Assembly (NCBI RefSeq): GCF_030269925.1
Contig: NC_085128.1
Coordinates: forward strand, 10,852,501 to 10,916,500
Length of the DNA stretch: 64,000 nucleotides
Direction of reading: 5' to 3'
From: Bombyx mori
Taxonomy: Eukaryota > Arthropoda > Insecta > Lepidoptera > Bombycidae
Below are positions 12,701 through 21,960 of the stretch, piece after piece. The position numbers were made by a program, and so were the translations under genes. Every line of letters starts with the position of its first letter. Within the stretch, counting starts at the first letter, position 1. The notes under the pieces were generated by a model. It was not told the DNA's origin. It ran no database searches and saw nothing but the letters and a program-made list of their open reading frames with translations.

Positions 12701-15700
12701 GTTTCAAAATTGCATGAGTGTTGAATTGATAGTGTTGGTTTTTCATTGTAACGGTAACACAATTAATGATCGATATTATAATGTATGAAATTAGTTCTTT
12801 TTATCATCAATCAACGTTTATTTACCATTTTATTTCAATGTTCAGAGGTCCATTCATCACGGCTCTTGGACGCATATGGTGCCCCGAGCACTTCATCTGC
12901 GTGAATGCAACATGCAGACGTCCTCTGCAGGATATCGGATTCGTCGAAGAGAACGGACAGCTCTACTGTGAATTCTGTTTTGAGCAATACATAGCACCCG
13001 CCTGTGACAAATGTCATGCTAAAATTAAAGGCGTAAGTATAATAAACTGAATTATCACCACCGTGACAGTAAAAATAATTAAAATAAATTTAAATAGGCT
13101 TCATTTAAAATTCAAAATAAAAACAGATTAAGAAGATACAGTGCTACCGACCAGGGCCTGCTTTTATAGTACGCCTTTTACCACAAAAATCACGAATTAT
13201 TAAATATTTATATAAATATAAAATATAAAGATAAATATTTAGGAAATTTAATATAATTTTCACTGCGTCAGTGCTTCATCTGTCAAGGTTAGCCACAGGA
13301 TTCACATATGAACATCTCTGATAGAGAACTATTATGTTTTTGGGATAGGAAAAAAAATAGACATTCCCAAAAGAAGCCATCAACATCATCTCTGTCCTCT
13401 ATTTGTTGAATGTGCATTTATAAGGTTCACTTTTAGGAGTCACGCTATATTCTGAACTCAAATTTGTATGGAGTTGGAACGTTCGCCGCTAGGGGCGTTG
13501 TTCCAACTGCATACAAATTTGAGTTAACTTTTGCGCGATCGAGAACGTTAAAAAATTCGCACTGAGCACACAGAACGGCAGTCGTGCGCAAATTTAGTGT
13601 GACGGAGAAGTCACAATTCACTAACGGTGCTTTTAGGTACCCCAAGCACCGGTTATCGTTCTCGTCGAACCTGTCGCTTGCGACGAAGGGCTAGTAAATT
13701 AACCCACAGACACAGCCTACTGAGCTTTTTGCCGGATCTTCTCAGTGGGTCGTGTTTCCGATCCGATGGTAGATTCTGCGAAGCACGGCTCTTGCTAGGA
13801 TTCGTTTGAGCCCCGTTAGCTCACCTACTCGCCCAGTGATGCTGAAATGGTCTCTCAAGATCTTCAGCTGAGGTAGGAAAAAAAACGGAGAAAAACGATT
13901 CAGGTATTGTGTCGTCCATAGACAACATTCGATTCAGCAGAATATACTTTATGTATTCTTATTATATATATTTTATTGATATTATTTTATTAGTTATTAT
14001 ATTATTTATCTATTTTTTTTATATTAGATATTATATTGATTCATTATGATTCTCCTCGTCCTTGCGTCGGTTTCCTCATTACTGAGGGTCGTGGTCATGG
14101 CCTTGAAACAGTTAGTTTTTTATAATGCACCGCCATCTGTTCCTATCTGCAGCTGAGTGCAGAGCATCGTGCACTGTGGTATCAAGGGCTGCACGAATCT
14201 GGTCCGTCCAACGGGTCGGGTTCCTGCCTTTTGGTCGCTTGCCCTCGACCTATGATTATTATGTATTTAATCATGATTATTTCGCTTATAGGACTGTTTA
14301 AACGCCATCGGTAAACACTTCCATCCAGAGTGCTTCAACTGCGTCTATTGCGGAAAGTTGTTCGGAAACAACCCGTTCTTCTTAGAAGACGGACTGCCAT
14401 ACTGCGAAGCAGGTAATTTATTGAATTTCATCATTTTAGTGCACAATGATACCATTGAGCAAATAGTGCAAATATTCCTTGTATTAAGTACGGGTTTGAA
14501 TACCGGCGAGTCGCATCATTTGATACGAGTACACCGGGCGTCCTATCCTTTAGGATACGGCGACTTTAAATACATATTTATGTAGGATTAGTAAGAATGG
14601 AACGTATGAAAAGTGTGAAACGGAGCGTTAGGATGTGAGTGAGAGAAAACGGTAAGAAAGGGAAAAGAGAATGACAGAGAAAAGGAAGATGGTGAAGACG
14701 GGTAAGGCGTAAAAAAGGTGTTAGATATTTTTTTATTACATTATAATATAATAACAAAAGATTTTGGATAATGGAAGTTTTATTTTATACTATTCTACAT
14801 TTATATCGTTTTAGTTCTCCATTTGAAGTACAATGACGTTCCAACACAAATATACTTACATATAATGAAAATACATTTTTTTATATGAATTATTATGTTT
14901 TTTATGTTATTTATATACTATGGCTTTAAAATATGCTGGAAAAATTCATTTATGATGGTGCCACATCATGATCCGGCTACGCCTACGACCGGTACAACGT
15001 TGCTCTGTGGCACCGGAGATTCTGACTATTGATACGCGTCATTTTTCAGATTGGAATGAGCTCTTTACAACAAAATGTTTCGCTTGCGGATTCCCCGTGG
15101 AGGCGGGCGACAGGTGGGTCGAGGCGCTCAACAATAACTACCACAGTCAGTGCTTCAACTGCACGGTGCGTATGATGAGTTCCCTACTAAATACACAACA
15201 CACCCACACACAAGACACCCACATACAACACACTCACACACGCGTACTACCCGTGCGCGATAAATTGAGATTCGCCTGAAATACAACCCTCCGCCCGCTA
15301 CCCCTGTAACTTCTCAAGCTCCCGTGTTGTACTGTAGGCAACGCCATTTTTTTTAACATCTTAGTTTCGTACTTACTGGCTTACGTCACGCAACGACGAT
15401 TTTATAATCTTTTTTGATACTATTTTGTTAATAGTTATTAGAGTTACTGCTATATTTTATTGTTATAAGTTTATTGTTATAATGAAGGGTAAAACTTTTG
15501 AGGTCTGATAAAAAATATTTATGACTCAGTTTGCCGCTCAAGTATCTATACTAATATTATAAAGAGGAAAGATTTGTTTGTTTGTTTGTTTCGAATAGGC
15601 TCCGAAACTACTGCACCGATTTGAAAAATTCTTTTTCCATTATAAGCCGACATTGTCCCTAATGAACATAGGCTACTTTTTAAACAAAAAAAAAAAAATA

Positions 15701-17348
15701 TTTTTTTGGTTTCATGTGTGTTTTAATGTTTCCGAAGCGAAGCGAGGGCGGGTCGCTAGTAATAAATATAAGGCAGCGTTGATCCGAGTACAATACTCTT
15801 TACATTAAAAAAAATATCAGAGACGAAGTCGCGGATGGAAACTTGTTGTGATATTTTTTTGTGCACAGTATAACCATGCGTCTGTTGCGTCACCGCCCCA
15901 GGTCTCAACTTATTGCACACGGGTAGTATACATAAACACACACATATACAATAATGGTAGTAGAAACGTGCCTGTCTGCCCGCGCACTTTGGTAACACAG
16001 TCCTTCTGCCGTGAAAAAACTCCTCTTTGAGGGGAGAATTGAGATTTCAACCTCATATATAATCAAGTAGACTCAATTGTCACTTATGAACGCATAACAA
16101 CAGGTAAACAGTGAGCACATCTGCCTCTCTACCGCTGTATAAAAGAAGTGCTAATTTTCCTAGCGTAATAAAATAGTCAAAACTATCTAAGCCTTTATGA
16201 ATTTCACATTCGATTTTATAACCAATTAATGAACGCCTGACCCTCAAATTCAGACCTACCCAAGAAATTAACTCTCTATATATATACATATCTATAGATT
16301 TCTACATAACTTTCTGTATATCTCTTACACTTTCTCGAATGTACAGCATACATTAAAATTTAATTAATTCAATTATTATTTTAGTCACACACTTTTATGT
16401 TACCGCACTCATCCAATGTTAGTTACAGATACACAAACCTCCGTAACTGGGTTTTGAAAACAAGCTCGTCATACGCTCCCATAGTATTTGTTCATTATCC
16501 TTAAATTAACAAACCATAGCGTGTGCGTCCCACAGAGTGTTACAGTTGTAATCATTAAACTTGTATTTGACAGATAGATTATACTCTAATATGACATATT
16601 ATATTGTATATATTAGACTTCCTAAAGTTCAGGAAGTTGTGTGGTAGATGATTTTTCTTTTTGTTAAATGCTTTTAAAAAAAAAAACGCTTTGTTGAATT
16701 AAAGTGTTTATGTAGTTTTGGCTATGTCATGTTAAAAATGCGCATTATCAGTTGAATATATAAAATTGGTGTTTATTTTTTTTTCTCCCTACCTAATCGT
16801 TGATAGATAGGAACCCAATGAAGGTTCTAAAACTGTATTCAGATGTGTGGATTCAGTTTTTCGTTACATTTACAAATTTTCAATTCCAAATTTTCGTTAG
16901 TCATTGTCGATGTCATAATGACGGTAATTATAAAAAAAAACACGATTTTCCAGTCGTCTGTTTAAAAAAGAAGGATATACTGAGGTAGACTAGCTTTCAC
17001 TAGTATATGAACTTTTGAAATGTGAATAACAAACTATGTATACTCAATGAATGAAGTTGTTCAGAATCTATTTACAGCAAAAACGCCCTTATATATAACT
17101 TTTCAGTCCTACAAAAACGTAATTACTCCGTCTTTTCGACCAAGACCAAAGGCGTTTTGTAAATCTTCAATTATGTGTGCATGTACCAGCTTGTAAATTG
17201 TAATAAAATAATTACTTCAAAAACGACTTCTTCTCGAAGGAACTAAACGACGTTAATGTTTTATTTACAGGTGTGTAAAAAGAACCTTGAAGGACAGAGC
17301 TTCTTCGCCAAGGGAGGTCGGCCTTTCTGTAAAACACACGCCCGTTAA
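565..17348 (+). CDS. Zasp52: Zasp52-type PDZ/LIM Z-disc protein, 3' part (multi-exon gene span)
   Basis: Gene span, 5' incomplete. Proteins of this family sit at muscle Z-discs and integrin attachment sites, bind alpha-actinin and scaffold the actin anchor. Exons chain in consistent phase: 565-739, 1443-1573, 3130-3221, 3826-3976 (or 4182-4494), 5864-6052, 6660-6750, 7216-7363, optional 7843-7866, 8233-11263 (or 11483-12656), 12846-13032, 14292-14412, 15050-15165, 17271-17348. The chain with the long exon and microexon encodes about 1,510 residues: the ZM region, LIM1, a disordered linker of more than 1,000 residues, then LIM2, LIM3 and LIM4 ending KTHAR-stop. The N-terminal PDZ domain expected for the family is not in the window. 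The exons are seen directly; the ZASP identity rests on recalled family sequence and is strong for the LIM2-LIM4 block. Introns carry jockey, SINE, MITE and Helitron fragments. Confidence 0.9.
1128..1325 (-). mobile_element. Jockey LINE 3' tail
   Basis: Minus-strand copy of the 3' UTR seen at 28840-29030, starting with a T-run (the poly(A) tail) and carrying the GCGACCCACTGAGAAGATCC block. Heavily 5'-truncated, in a Zasp52 intron. Confidence 0.85.
1443..1573 (+). CDS. Zasp52: Zasp52 exon: ZASP (ZM) motif, first half
   Basis: Starts after TTGTCAG and ends at GTAAGT. It encodes the ZM signature VVNKQYNTPVNIYS followed by IAETLSAQTEVL. In ALP/ZASP proteins this region helps target alpha-actinin and the Z-disc. 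Phase 0 in, phase 2 out. Confidence 0.88.
2826..3045 (+). repeat. Short retroelement tail, family with CACCAGGTGGGCTGTGAGCTC end
   Basis: Runs from GGACCTCTTATGAGTCCGCA to the CATCTAAGC..ATAAAA end. Nine or more copies of this family occur in the window in both orientations, so it is a very abundant SINE or truncated LINE of this genome. Exact family name not certain. Confidence 0.8.
3130..3221 (+). CDS. Zasp52: Zasp52 exon: ZM region, second half
   Basis: Starts after TTTTCGCAG and ends at GTATAA. It completes a Gly codon and continues VNFKKNEKTYDAEKS, then FKVLQEEQNDPEP, the conserved continuation of the ZM region. A related stretch (YDPAKSETYRALQED) occurs in the second Zasp gene at 61061-61196. 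Phase 2 in, phase 1 out. Confidence 0.85.
3657..3768 (+). repeat. Bm1-type SINE/LINE tail
   Basis: GGACAGCGGCTTGGTTCTGC to CTACAAGGGCAATAAAAAA, same tail as the LINE at 42770-42880. Lies about 60 bases before a Zasp52 exon. Confidence 0.8.
3826..3976 (+). CDS. Zasp52: Zasp52 exon: linker plus first half of LIM1 (version 1)
   Basis: Starts after ACATAG and ends at a GTAAGT donor. It encodes a Pro/Thr/Val-rich linker and ends with the first zinc pair of LIM1, ICEECERLIT, the last codon being shared with the exon at 5864. GC-rich compared with its introns. Phase 1 in, phase 2 out. An alternative exon of the same phase lies at about 4182-4494. Confidence 0.85.
4182..4494 (+). CDS. Zasp52: Zasp52 alternative exon: linker plus first half of LIM1 (version 2)
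   Basis: The frame is open and ends PYCSDCNRYIV at a GTAAGC donor (4495), giving the same Cys-x2-Cys position as the 3826-3976 exon and the same phase 2 exit. Two acceptors fit the required phase 1 entry: AG at 4180-4181 (start 4182) or AG at 4162-4163 (start 4164). The body is rich in Arg, Ser, Pro and Ala. Joining 3826-3976 to this exon in series shifts the frame and stops before the LIM half, so the two appear to be alternatives. The 3' end is clear; the 5' end is less certain. Confidence 0.7.
5864..6052 (+). CDS. Zasp52: Zasp52 exon: LIM1, zinc-finger completion
   Basis: Starts after TTTTACGCAG and ends at GTAAGC. It encodes GVFVRIKDKNLHVECFKC, then STCG and YCDIHAKL, the remaining zinc ligands of LIM1 (His-x2-Cys, Cys-x2-Cys, final Cys/His), followed by a Pro/Ala linker. 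Phase 2 in, phase 2 out, so it can be skipped without a frameshift. Confidence 0.9.
6211..6402 (+). mobile_element. Jockey LINE 3' tail
   Basis: Copy of the jockey 3' UTR from CCCACTGAGTTTCTCGCC to an A-run at 6397. 5'-truncated, in a Zasp52 intron. Confidence 0.88.
6660..6750 (+). CDS. Zasp52: Zasp52 exon: linker
   Basis: Starts after ATTACACAG and ends at GTGAGT. It encodes a Ser/Pro/Asn linker (TYSTPLPPLSTNNYSNG). Phase 2 in, phase 0 out, consistent on both sides. Confidence 0.78.
7040..7170 (-). repeat. Short retroelement tail (same family as 2826)
   Basis: Minus-strand copy, from the ATTGCTTAGATG end to about GATCTCAATATAG; 5'-truncated. It ends close to the Zasp52 exon acceptor at 7215. 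Confidence 0.78.
7216..7363 (+). CDS. Zasp52: Zasp52 exon: Ser/Pro/Ala-rich linker
   Basis: Acceptor TTGGACAG and donor GTAAGA. Phase 0 in, phase 1 out. It encodes a low-complexity stretch with repeated SP pairs (SLSPRSAPLSPARP). Strongly GC-rich in an AT-rich setting. A SINE fragment ends only about 50 bases upstream of the acceptor. Confidence 0.75.
7843..7866 (+). CDS. Zasp52: Candidate Zasp52 24-nt microexon
   Basis: A T-rich acceptor (TTATTTTCAACAG) and a donor (AAAG/GTAATT) flank exactly 24 bases. Entry and exit are both phase 1, so it can be used or skipped without a frameshift, joining 7216-7363 to either downstream long exon. It would add KRPVSVFK. No transcript evidence is available here. 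Confidence 0.5.
8233..11263 (+). CDS. Zasp52: Zasp52 giant exon: disordered linker plus first half of LIM2 (version A)
   Basis: A 3,031-base exon with acceptor CTAACAG and donor GTGATT, about 1,010 residues. It is rich in Gln, Ser, Asn, Thr and Pro and is predicted disordered. It holds three copies of an ALTxAPxRPYxP motif near 9045-9080, 9400-9435 and 9478-9515, probably linear binding motifs. Near its end comes APKRGRGILNKPALPGSRVP, which resembles the family stretch before LIM2. It ends with the Cys pair CASCNGNIR, shared with the exon at 12846. A stop follows directly if the donor is not used. Phase 1 in, phase 2 out. This is the version that best matches recalled fly Zasp52. Confidence 0.88.
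11483..12656 (+). CDS. Zasp52: Zasp52 alternative long exon: disordered linker plus first half of LIM2 (version B)
   Basis: A 1,174-base exon after TTTTCCTAACAG, ending at GTAAGG. It encodes about 391 residues rich in Asn, Asp, Lys and Thr, with a short Pro run (STPVPPPLPTSPIP). It ends VCHICDKAITR, a second version of the LIM2 Cys pair, one residue longer in its spacing than version A. Phase 1 in, phase 2 out, identical to 8233-11263. Splicing both in series gives a stop at once (AGC TAA), so they should be mutually exclusive. I do not recall an equivalent exon in fly Zasp52. Confidence 0.8.
12846..13032 (+). CDS. Zasp52: Zasp52 exon: LIM2 completion and start of LIM3
   Basis: Starts after AATGTTCAG and ends at GTAAGT. 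It encodes GPFITALGRIWCPEHFICVN, the rest of LIM2 (YCEFCFEQYIAP) and the first Cys pair of LIM3 (CDKCHAKIKG). The sequence is very highly conserved in the family as I recall it. Phase 2 in, phase 0 out. Confidence 0.93.
13454..13569. mobile_element. Foldback MITE, left arm truncated
   Basis: Same family as 21791-21960; the outer left arm is missing while the right arm is complete to GCACTGAGCAC. Abuts a jockey tail. Confidence 0.8.
13622..13889 (+). mobile_element. Jockey LINE 3' end with last RT codons
   Basis: Contains the last codons of the jockey ORF (homologous to 28738-28813) and its 3' UTR up to an A-run near 13885. It directly abuts the foldback MITE remnant at 13454-13569. Confidence 0.85.
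14292..14412 (+). CDS. Zasp52: Zasp52 exon: LIM3 completion
   Basis: Starts after TCGCTTATAG and ends at GTAATT. It encodes DCLNAIGKHFHPECFNC, then VYCGKLFG and FLEDGLPYCEA, the remaining LIM3 ligands. Phase 0 in, phase 1 out. Confidence 0.93.
14440..14580 (-). repeat. Retroelement internal fragment
   Basis: CGGCGAGTCGCATCATTTGA to GGCGTCCTATCCTTTAGGAT matches the extension found at 32268-32330. Only the internal part is present; it lies just past a Zasp52 LIM3 exon donor. Confidence 0.5.
15050..15165 (+). CDS. Zasp52: Zasp52 exon: LIM4, first part
   Basis: Starts after ATTTTTCAG and ends at GTGCGT. It encodes DWNELFTTKCFACGFPVEAG, then WVEALNNNYHSQCFNCT. Phase 1 in, phase 0 out. A short CA-rich repeat lies just past the donor at about 15188-15242. 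Confidence 0.93.
15166..17270 (+). other. Zasp52 intron between the LIM4 exons
   Basis: A 2.1 kb intron. It holds a CA-rich simple repeat (about 15188-15242), a Helitron-like element (15545-15760) and otherwise AT-rich DNA. Nothing else recognised. Confidence 0.6.
15545..15760 (+). mobile_element. Helitron-like non-autonomous element
   Basis: Starts TCTATACTAATATTATAAA and ends GCGGGTCGCTAGT, the pattern of lepidopteran Helitron-type elements (TC..CTAGT), without terminal inverted repeats. Inserted in a Zasp52 intron. Confidence 0.7.
17271..17348 (+). CDS. Zasp52: Zasp52 last coding exon: end of LIM4
   Basis: Acceptor TTATTTACAG. It encodes VCKKNLEGQSFFAKGG, then RPFCKTHAR and a TAA stop at 17346-17348, completing LIM4 only a few residues from the C-terminus, as is usual for ZASP proteins. 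The same bases are open in a second frame that runs on to 18597. Confidence 0.93.
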   Translation: MCKKNLEGQSFFAKGGRPFCKTHAR

Positions 17349-18597
17349 AAGTCCAATAAAAATAATCTACAACTCGGACACTGTTTACTCGACTACTACT
17401 TTTCGTCCGGTTTCGCCGTTGCCAATCACGCCGCCGGCGGTCGGTACGCCGTCGCCACAGAGAACTAGGAAGTTGGAAACACCCCTCCACTTCGATGGAG
17501 GACTGTTTTCCGACATAAGAAGTACAGATGGAAAGTTACTTAGCAAAGTAACGGTCGATAGGGTGCAGCGTTCCACACACCATGACGTCATCGACTCCCC
17601 GAGTACTGTTGAGGTGCACGACAAAAATTACGTCGACGATATAATAAAATCCGAAACTATAATAAATCAAGACATAATAACGGTCAAATTCACTCCGGTC
17701 CCACCGGAATTCGATTCCCAAATGATAAGTCCGCAACTGGCCAAACGGTCCAAAACACCAATTCAATATCTCAAGGATGACTTTGTTGATTTGCAAAGTT
17801 ACAAAATTGTGAATTCTTTATGTAAAGAAAAACTATTAGAAGCTAATGCTTTACGGACACAATCTGCACAAGATTTGATCACATTAGAACCAACTGAAGT
17901 CGAAAGTAGTACTCTAGCCAAGTTTGTAAGATCTGTGAGTCAACAAAAGCAAATTAGCTGCAGTGACAGTGATCCAATGGGCCAAGAAATTAATTCGATA
18001 CCAATTAAAATGGAGTCGGATTCTTTAACAAGTTTAGTTGAGAAATCGATCAAAACTGCAACTGTGAGTGAAAATCGAGAGCTCGATCACTTTTTGAATA
18101 CGGACTTGTCAAAAATCGAGAGGAGCCTTAGTCCTTTGCCAAATTTCTTGATCACCGAACATTTGACAAAAATTAACAGTTACTTGCAGGAGAGCCTTGA
18201 CGTCTGCAGTGGTAACGATAGCAATAATCGGTGCACTCCGTCCATTATACACGATAATGTGGAAACGAAACATGAATACTTTAGTGAGGCATTTGATTGC
18301 GTAAATGTGCAGCAGAATATTCCTGCAAATAGTGTTTTGGACAGTTCTCAAACGGAAGAGAATTCTGTTGATTCTCAGAACAATCGATCACTTACCGCAC
18401 GCGAGAATTCTGAATATACAGACCCTAAGAAAAGTAAGTCCACATTAAACAGTGTCCGCCGGGGACGCCCTTCGATTTTGAACGCTATATCAAACATGCC
18501 GATACATTATCTCGCAACGATTTTGTGTATTTTCTTAATTGTATATAACCTTATATACCAATATATTAAATTAAATTGTCCAGGTAATAAAATATAA
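17271..18597 (+). CDS. Overlapping-frame ORF with C-terminal membrane anchor (candidate alternative 3' end of Zasp52)
   Basis: Read from 17272, one base out of frame with the LIM4 end, the DNA stays open for 442 codons to TAA at 18595-18597. In AT-rich DNA this is very unlikely by chance. The product is rich in Ser, Thr and Pro (FRPVSPLPITPP resembles the RPYSPLP motifs of the giant exon) and is mostly disordered. It ends with one hydrophobic segment at about 18507-18570 (YLATILCIFLIVYNLIYQYI) and a 9-residue tail, the layout of a tail-anchored protein. The frame is reached if any phase-2 exon (ends 1573, 3976, 4494, 6052, 11263, 12656) is spliced to 17271. An acceptor at 17293 from the phase-0 exon 15165 would also do. 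Real coding sequence is likely; how it is spliced is inference. A separate gene starting at the ATG at 17287 is the alternative. Confidence 0.65.
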
Positions 18598-19200
18598 TAT
18601 AGATTTTAAGATTGTTCAACGGAATTGTATGCGTTAAACTAGTCATTGCAAAACTATTCATACGTGTTATATCTATTAGCAAATGTATTAATTTTAGATC
18701 AGGATGTAAATAGTCACATAACACAGCTCCCGCGTTATAATTTAACTAAATTTATCTAAAATTAACATTATGGCGCTTTTCTCACAATTGTGACGATTGA
18801 CAATCCCTTCATATAAGCTTTGTAAACAGCTTCGGAATGTTTAAAAAAAATATACTAACTTTAACATCTGTAAGTTTATTACATTTTTTTATAATTCATA
18901 ATTTATTTATTGGTGCACCAATCTCATTTTGAAATTCATATTATCTTCAATGGAATTGTTCTATCGAAATTTATGGCTAAGATGCCTACTTGTAACGAAT
19001 TTTAAGAATTAAATTAAATTTATCAAACAACTGTTGTCCGACAGTTACTGTCCTAGAGTACCTAATCCTAAGTACATTATATACTTTTTATATGAATTTA
19101 GATATACAAACTTTACAGCATTATCTATCACATTTTATGATTATGTGAGCTTAATAAAGTATTTAATTTTATAATTAATCTTTTATTTAATGGTCACATT
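18598..19200 (+). other. 3' UTR and poly(A) signal shared by Zasp52 ends
   Basis: About 600 AT-rich bases after the last stop with no open frame. AATAAA at 19153-19158 is the likely poly(A) signal. For the LIM4 product, the stop at 17348 would leave a 3' UTR of about 1.8 kb that contains the overlapping frame. Confidence 0.55.
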
Positions 19201-19538
19201 CATAGGAACAAATTCAAAAAAACTGCCATCACGTAATCGTGCGAAAACAAAGGAAATAAATAAATAAGGAAACTAATTCTAAACGAAGACTAGAGCTCAA
19301 ATGATTTTTTTTATGCGACATAAAATTTTCTCTGTTGATACTATCTCTCCGAGATACCTCAGTCCTTCATTTGCGTACTACGCAATGCGTAGGCTTTGTA
19401 AAAGGAAGTTAAGCCCGTCGCCCCCAAGTGAGTGATGACAGCAATACATAAAATGACACCGATACCGCGACGTCAAATAAGCCCAACTCGATTAACTGTC
19501 AAGTGTCAACTAGATTTCAAATAAATCAATGGTACAAT

Positions 19539-19801
19539 TTAACACGTTGACTGCAGGATTATTTTTGAGGGACTTTCAGCCAGTGCGTATGAGTTCTTTT
19601 CGTGGCAAGATTGGACTTCTTCACAGTGCGTATGAGATGTGATAGGCCTCACAAAGGATCGTTATTGAATATGCACATACTGTTAGAAATGTGGATATAG
19701 TCGCCTTTCGCACCGAGCGAAAGGATGAGCTTTTGACTGCAGCACTAGTAGACAGTCGCGCATGGGGCTTTTTAAGCAGCATAACGCAGTCAACGTGTTA
19801 A
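19539..19801. mobile_element. TTAA-flanked MITE
   Basis: TTAACACGTTGACTGC at 19539 and GCAGTCAACGTGTTAA ending 19801 are perfect terminal inverted repeats with TTAA ends. About 263 bp, non-coding. The TIR resembles that at 42082. Confidence 0.85.
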
Positions 19802-20164
19802 AACAGTCGTGTTGTTATGGGTTCGGGTAACTAGCATTGGTGTTCAGGGATCCGCATTTAAAAAAAAAACAGGCTTCCTGCGATGAAGGAACCTTTAAAT
19901 GAAATGCGAACAACGCGAAATTTAAATTAAACGAAAAACTAAACCTTTATCATAATAAGGTTTATTCATCTCAATTCAAAGACAACTCTTATGATGAGCC
20001 AGTAAAAAAAAACCATGTTCTACACATTGTAGTACGCCAGTACCAAACATTTTATTGAAAAACTAAAATCTCTGGAACGAATTTTTTCGCTATTGTGACT
20101 AGAGTTTTGAATTGTTTGGAGCAGGCGTGCTCTTTAAGAGGTTGCCCTCCCATTACCACTGCCA

Positions 20165-20665
20165 GTATTTCGTCTCCAATTAGGTGCGGCAGCTCCATTC
20201 CCGCCATCAAAATCTTTGACTAGGCCATAACGTGGGTCTCGAAGGCCACGTACCTAGGCGTCAGAGGGATGACATTCAGTTCCAGCATTAAGACAGTACG
20301 GGACAGAGCAGCGTTCTTATTCAGTCGGCTCTACTCCATGATCTGTAAGCGAAGTAAATTGTCCCTTAATAATAAAGATGATACATCCCTCAAACACCGG
20401 TGACTGTTCTCGTTGAACTCGTCGATAAGGACGAAGAGTTTGACGAATGAACTAACCCATAGACACAGTCCACTGAGCCCACGGATATTCTCAGTGGGTC
20501 ACGATTCAGATCGGGTGGTAGATTCTACGAAGCACTGCTCTGGCTAGGGCTAGTAAGTTAGTGTTTGCAAATTCACTCAGGTTTAGCTGTGCTCGTGAGC
20601 TCACCTACCCGTCCGAACGTAGTTGGAATAGTCCCATAAGCTACCACCAAATAGGCAGGAATAAA
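20165..20665 (+). mobile_element. Old, internally deleted jockey LINE fragment
   Basis: Diverged match to the jockey RT C-terminal region (20190-20375), joined to the 3' UTR (20390-20660) with a deletion between. Many substitutions indicate an old copy. Confidence 0.75.
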
Positions 20666-21138
20666 AGCAGGACGGGACAGCTATTATGTCGTGCAATGAA
20701 GTTTCACCGTCATAAAATAGGTATGGAATCGAATAAAAATAATACACTTAAATTTCTAAGGTTCAAACAATATTCGAAGTTATGCAATTTCAGAATATAA
20801 AAAATAACACAACTCTACAAAAAAAAATTCGTTCTTTGTCCTAACGTCTATACTAGGTTTTTCCGGTTAATTATTCACAAAAACGAAAATAAAATACCTT
20901 TTTTTGGTATAAAGTTTGCTTTTGTGTTAGTTATAGTAATAATACTCATTTTTCTAAGTTTTTATAAATTTTAATTAATTTTAATACTTTCAAAAAAACT
21001 GCGCTATGAGAGTGGAGTGTTTACGTTTACACAGCGGGACAGGATGGCACTCGAGTCATAAACAACGATCAGGTGTTTTGTACAAGCCCAGAAAAACTTA
21101 AAATGTCACGAAAGAGTAAATACGCTAATTGAGACCTT

Positions 21139-21256
21139 AGAACTTATATCTCAAGGTGGGTGGCGCATTTACGTCGTGGATGTCTATGGGCTCCAGTAAC
21201 CACTTAACACCAGGTGGGCTGTGAGCTCGTCCACCCAACTAAGCAATAAAAAATAA
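21139..21256 (+). repeat. Short retroelement tail (same family as 2826)
   Basis: From GAGACCTTAGAACTTATATC to the A-rich end; truncated copy in the intergenic region. Confidence 0.8.
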
Positions 21257-21790
21257 AAAAAAATACGATGCTGATGCATTTTGTTTCATAAGTGTCAATT
21301 TATTAAAGTTCAAAAGCAAACTGTTTCATGCCATGTTTTTTTTTTTCCTCTAATTACGATCTATAATATCGAAATTTTATGCTTTGCAATCAGTCAAATT
21401 TGGTGTTGATCCGTGTAATCTTAAGAACCCACTCTTACAAAACTATCCAACCACTAAAACAAGCTACGAAACTAGAAAAACAAAAGTTTATTTACATAAA
21501 TATTTAATAAACATTCTATCCACAAAATTTTCTAAGATACAATTTTTTTACATTAGACAACTAAATCTGGCAAGTATTATTGTATATTCAGGTACCGGAA
21601 TCGTCATGTTCCTTCTTGTTAAATATAAATGATCCAATTCTGAAAACAATGATGTTACGTAAGTTCTTCGTAATAATTTATGGCTTTATCATTTTTAAAA
21701 CACGACAAAATTTATATTGTTAATAATGAATCTACATAATTTTCTCAATAAACACTATTGTTGACTGACCAACATAGCCGTTGTGTTCTG

Positions 21791-21960
21791 TGTGTTTAGT
21801 GCGAATTTTTTAACGTTCTCGATAGCGTAAAAAATAACTCAAGTTTGTATGGAGTTGGAACGTTCGCCTACGTTTGTCGCTAGGGGCGCTGTTCCAACTG
21901 CATACAAATTTGAGTTAACTTTTACGCTATCGAGAACGTTAAAAAACTCGCACTAAGCAC
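21791..21960. mobile_element. Foldback MITE (about 170 bp)
   Basis: Nearly the whole element is two inverted arms: GTGTTTAGTGCGAATTTTTT at the left and its complement ending GCACTAAGCAC at the right, with a short centre (TCGCTAGGGGCGC). It can form a long hairpin. Related copies at 13454-13569 and 61852-62020. Confidence 0.85.

Noticed and set aside
14968..15279. Read-through of the LIM4 exon into CA-rich DNA
   Set aside because: The GTGCGT donor and the matching LIM4 end at 17271 explain the exon; the His/Thr tail is a simple repeat.
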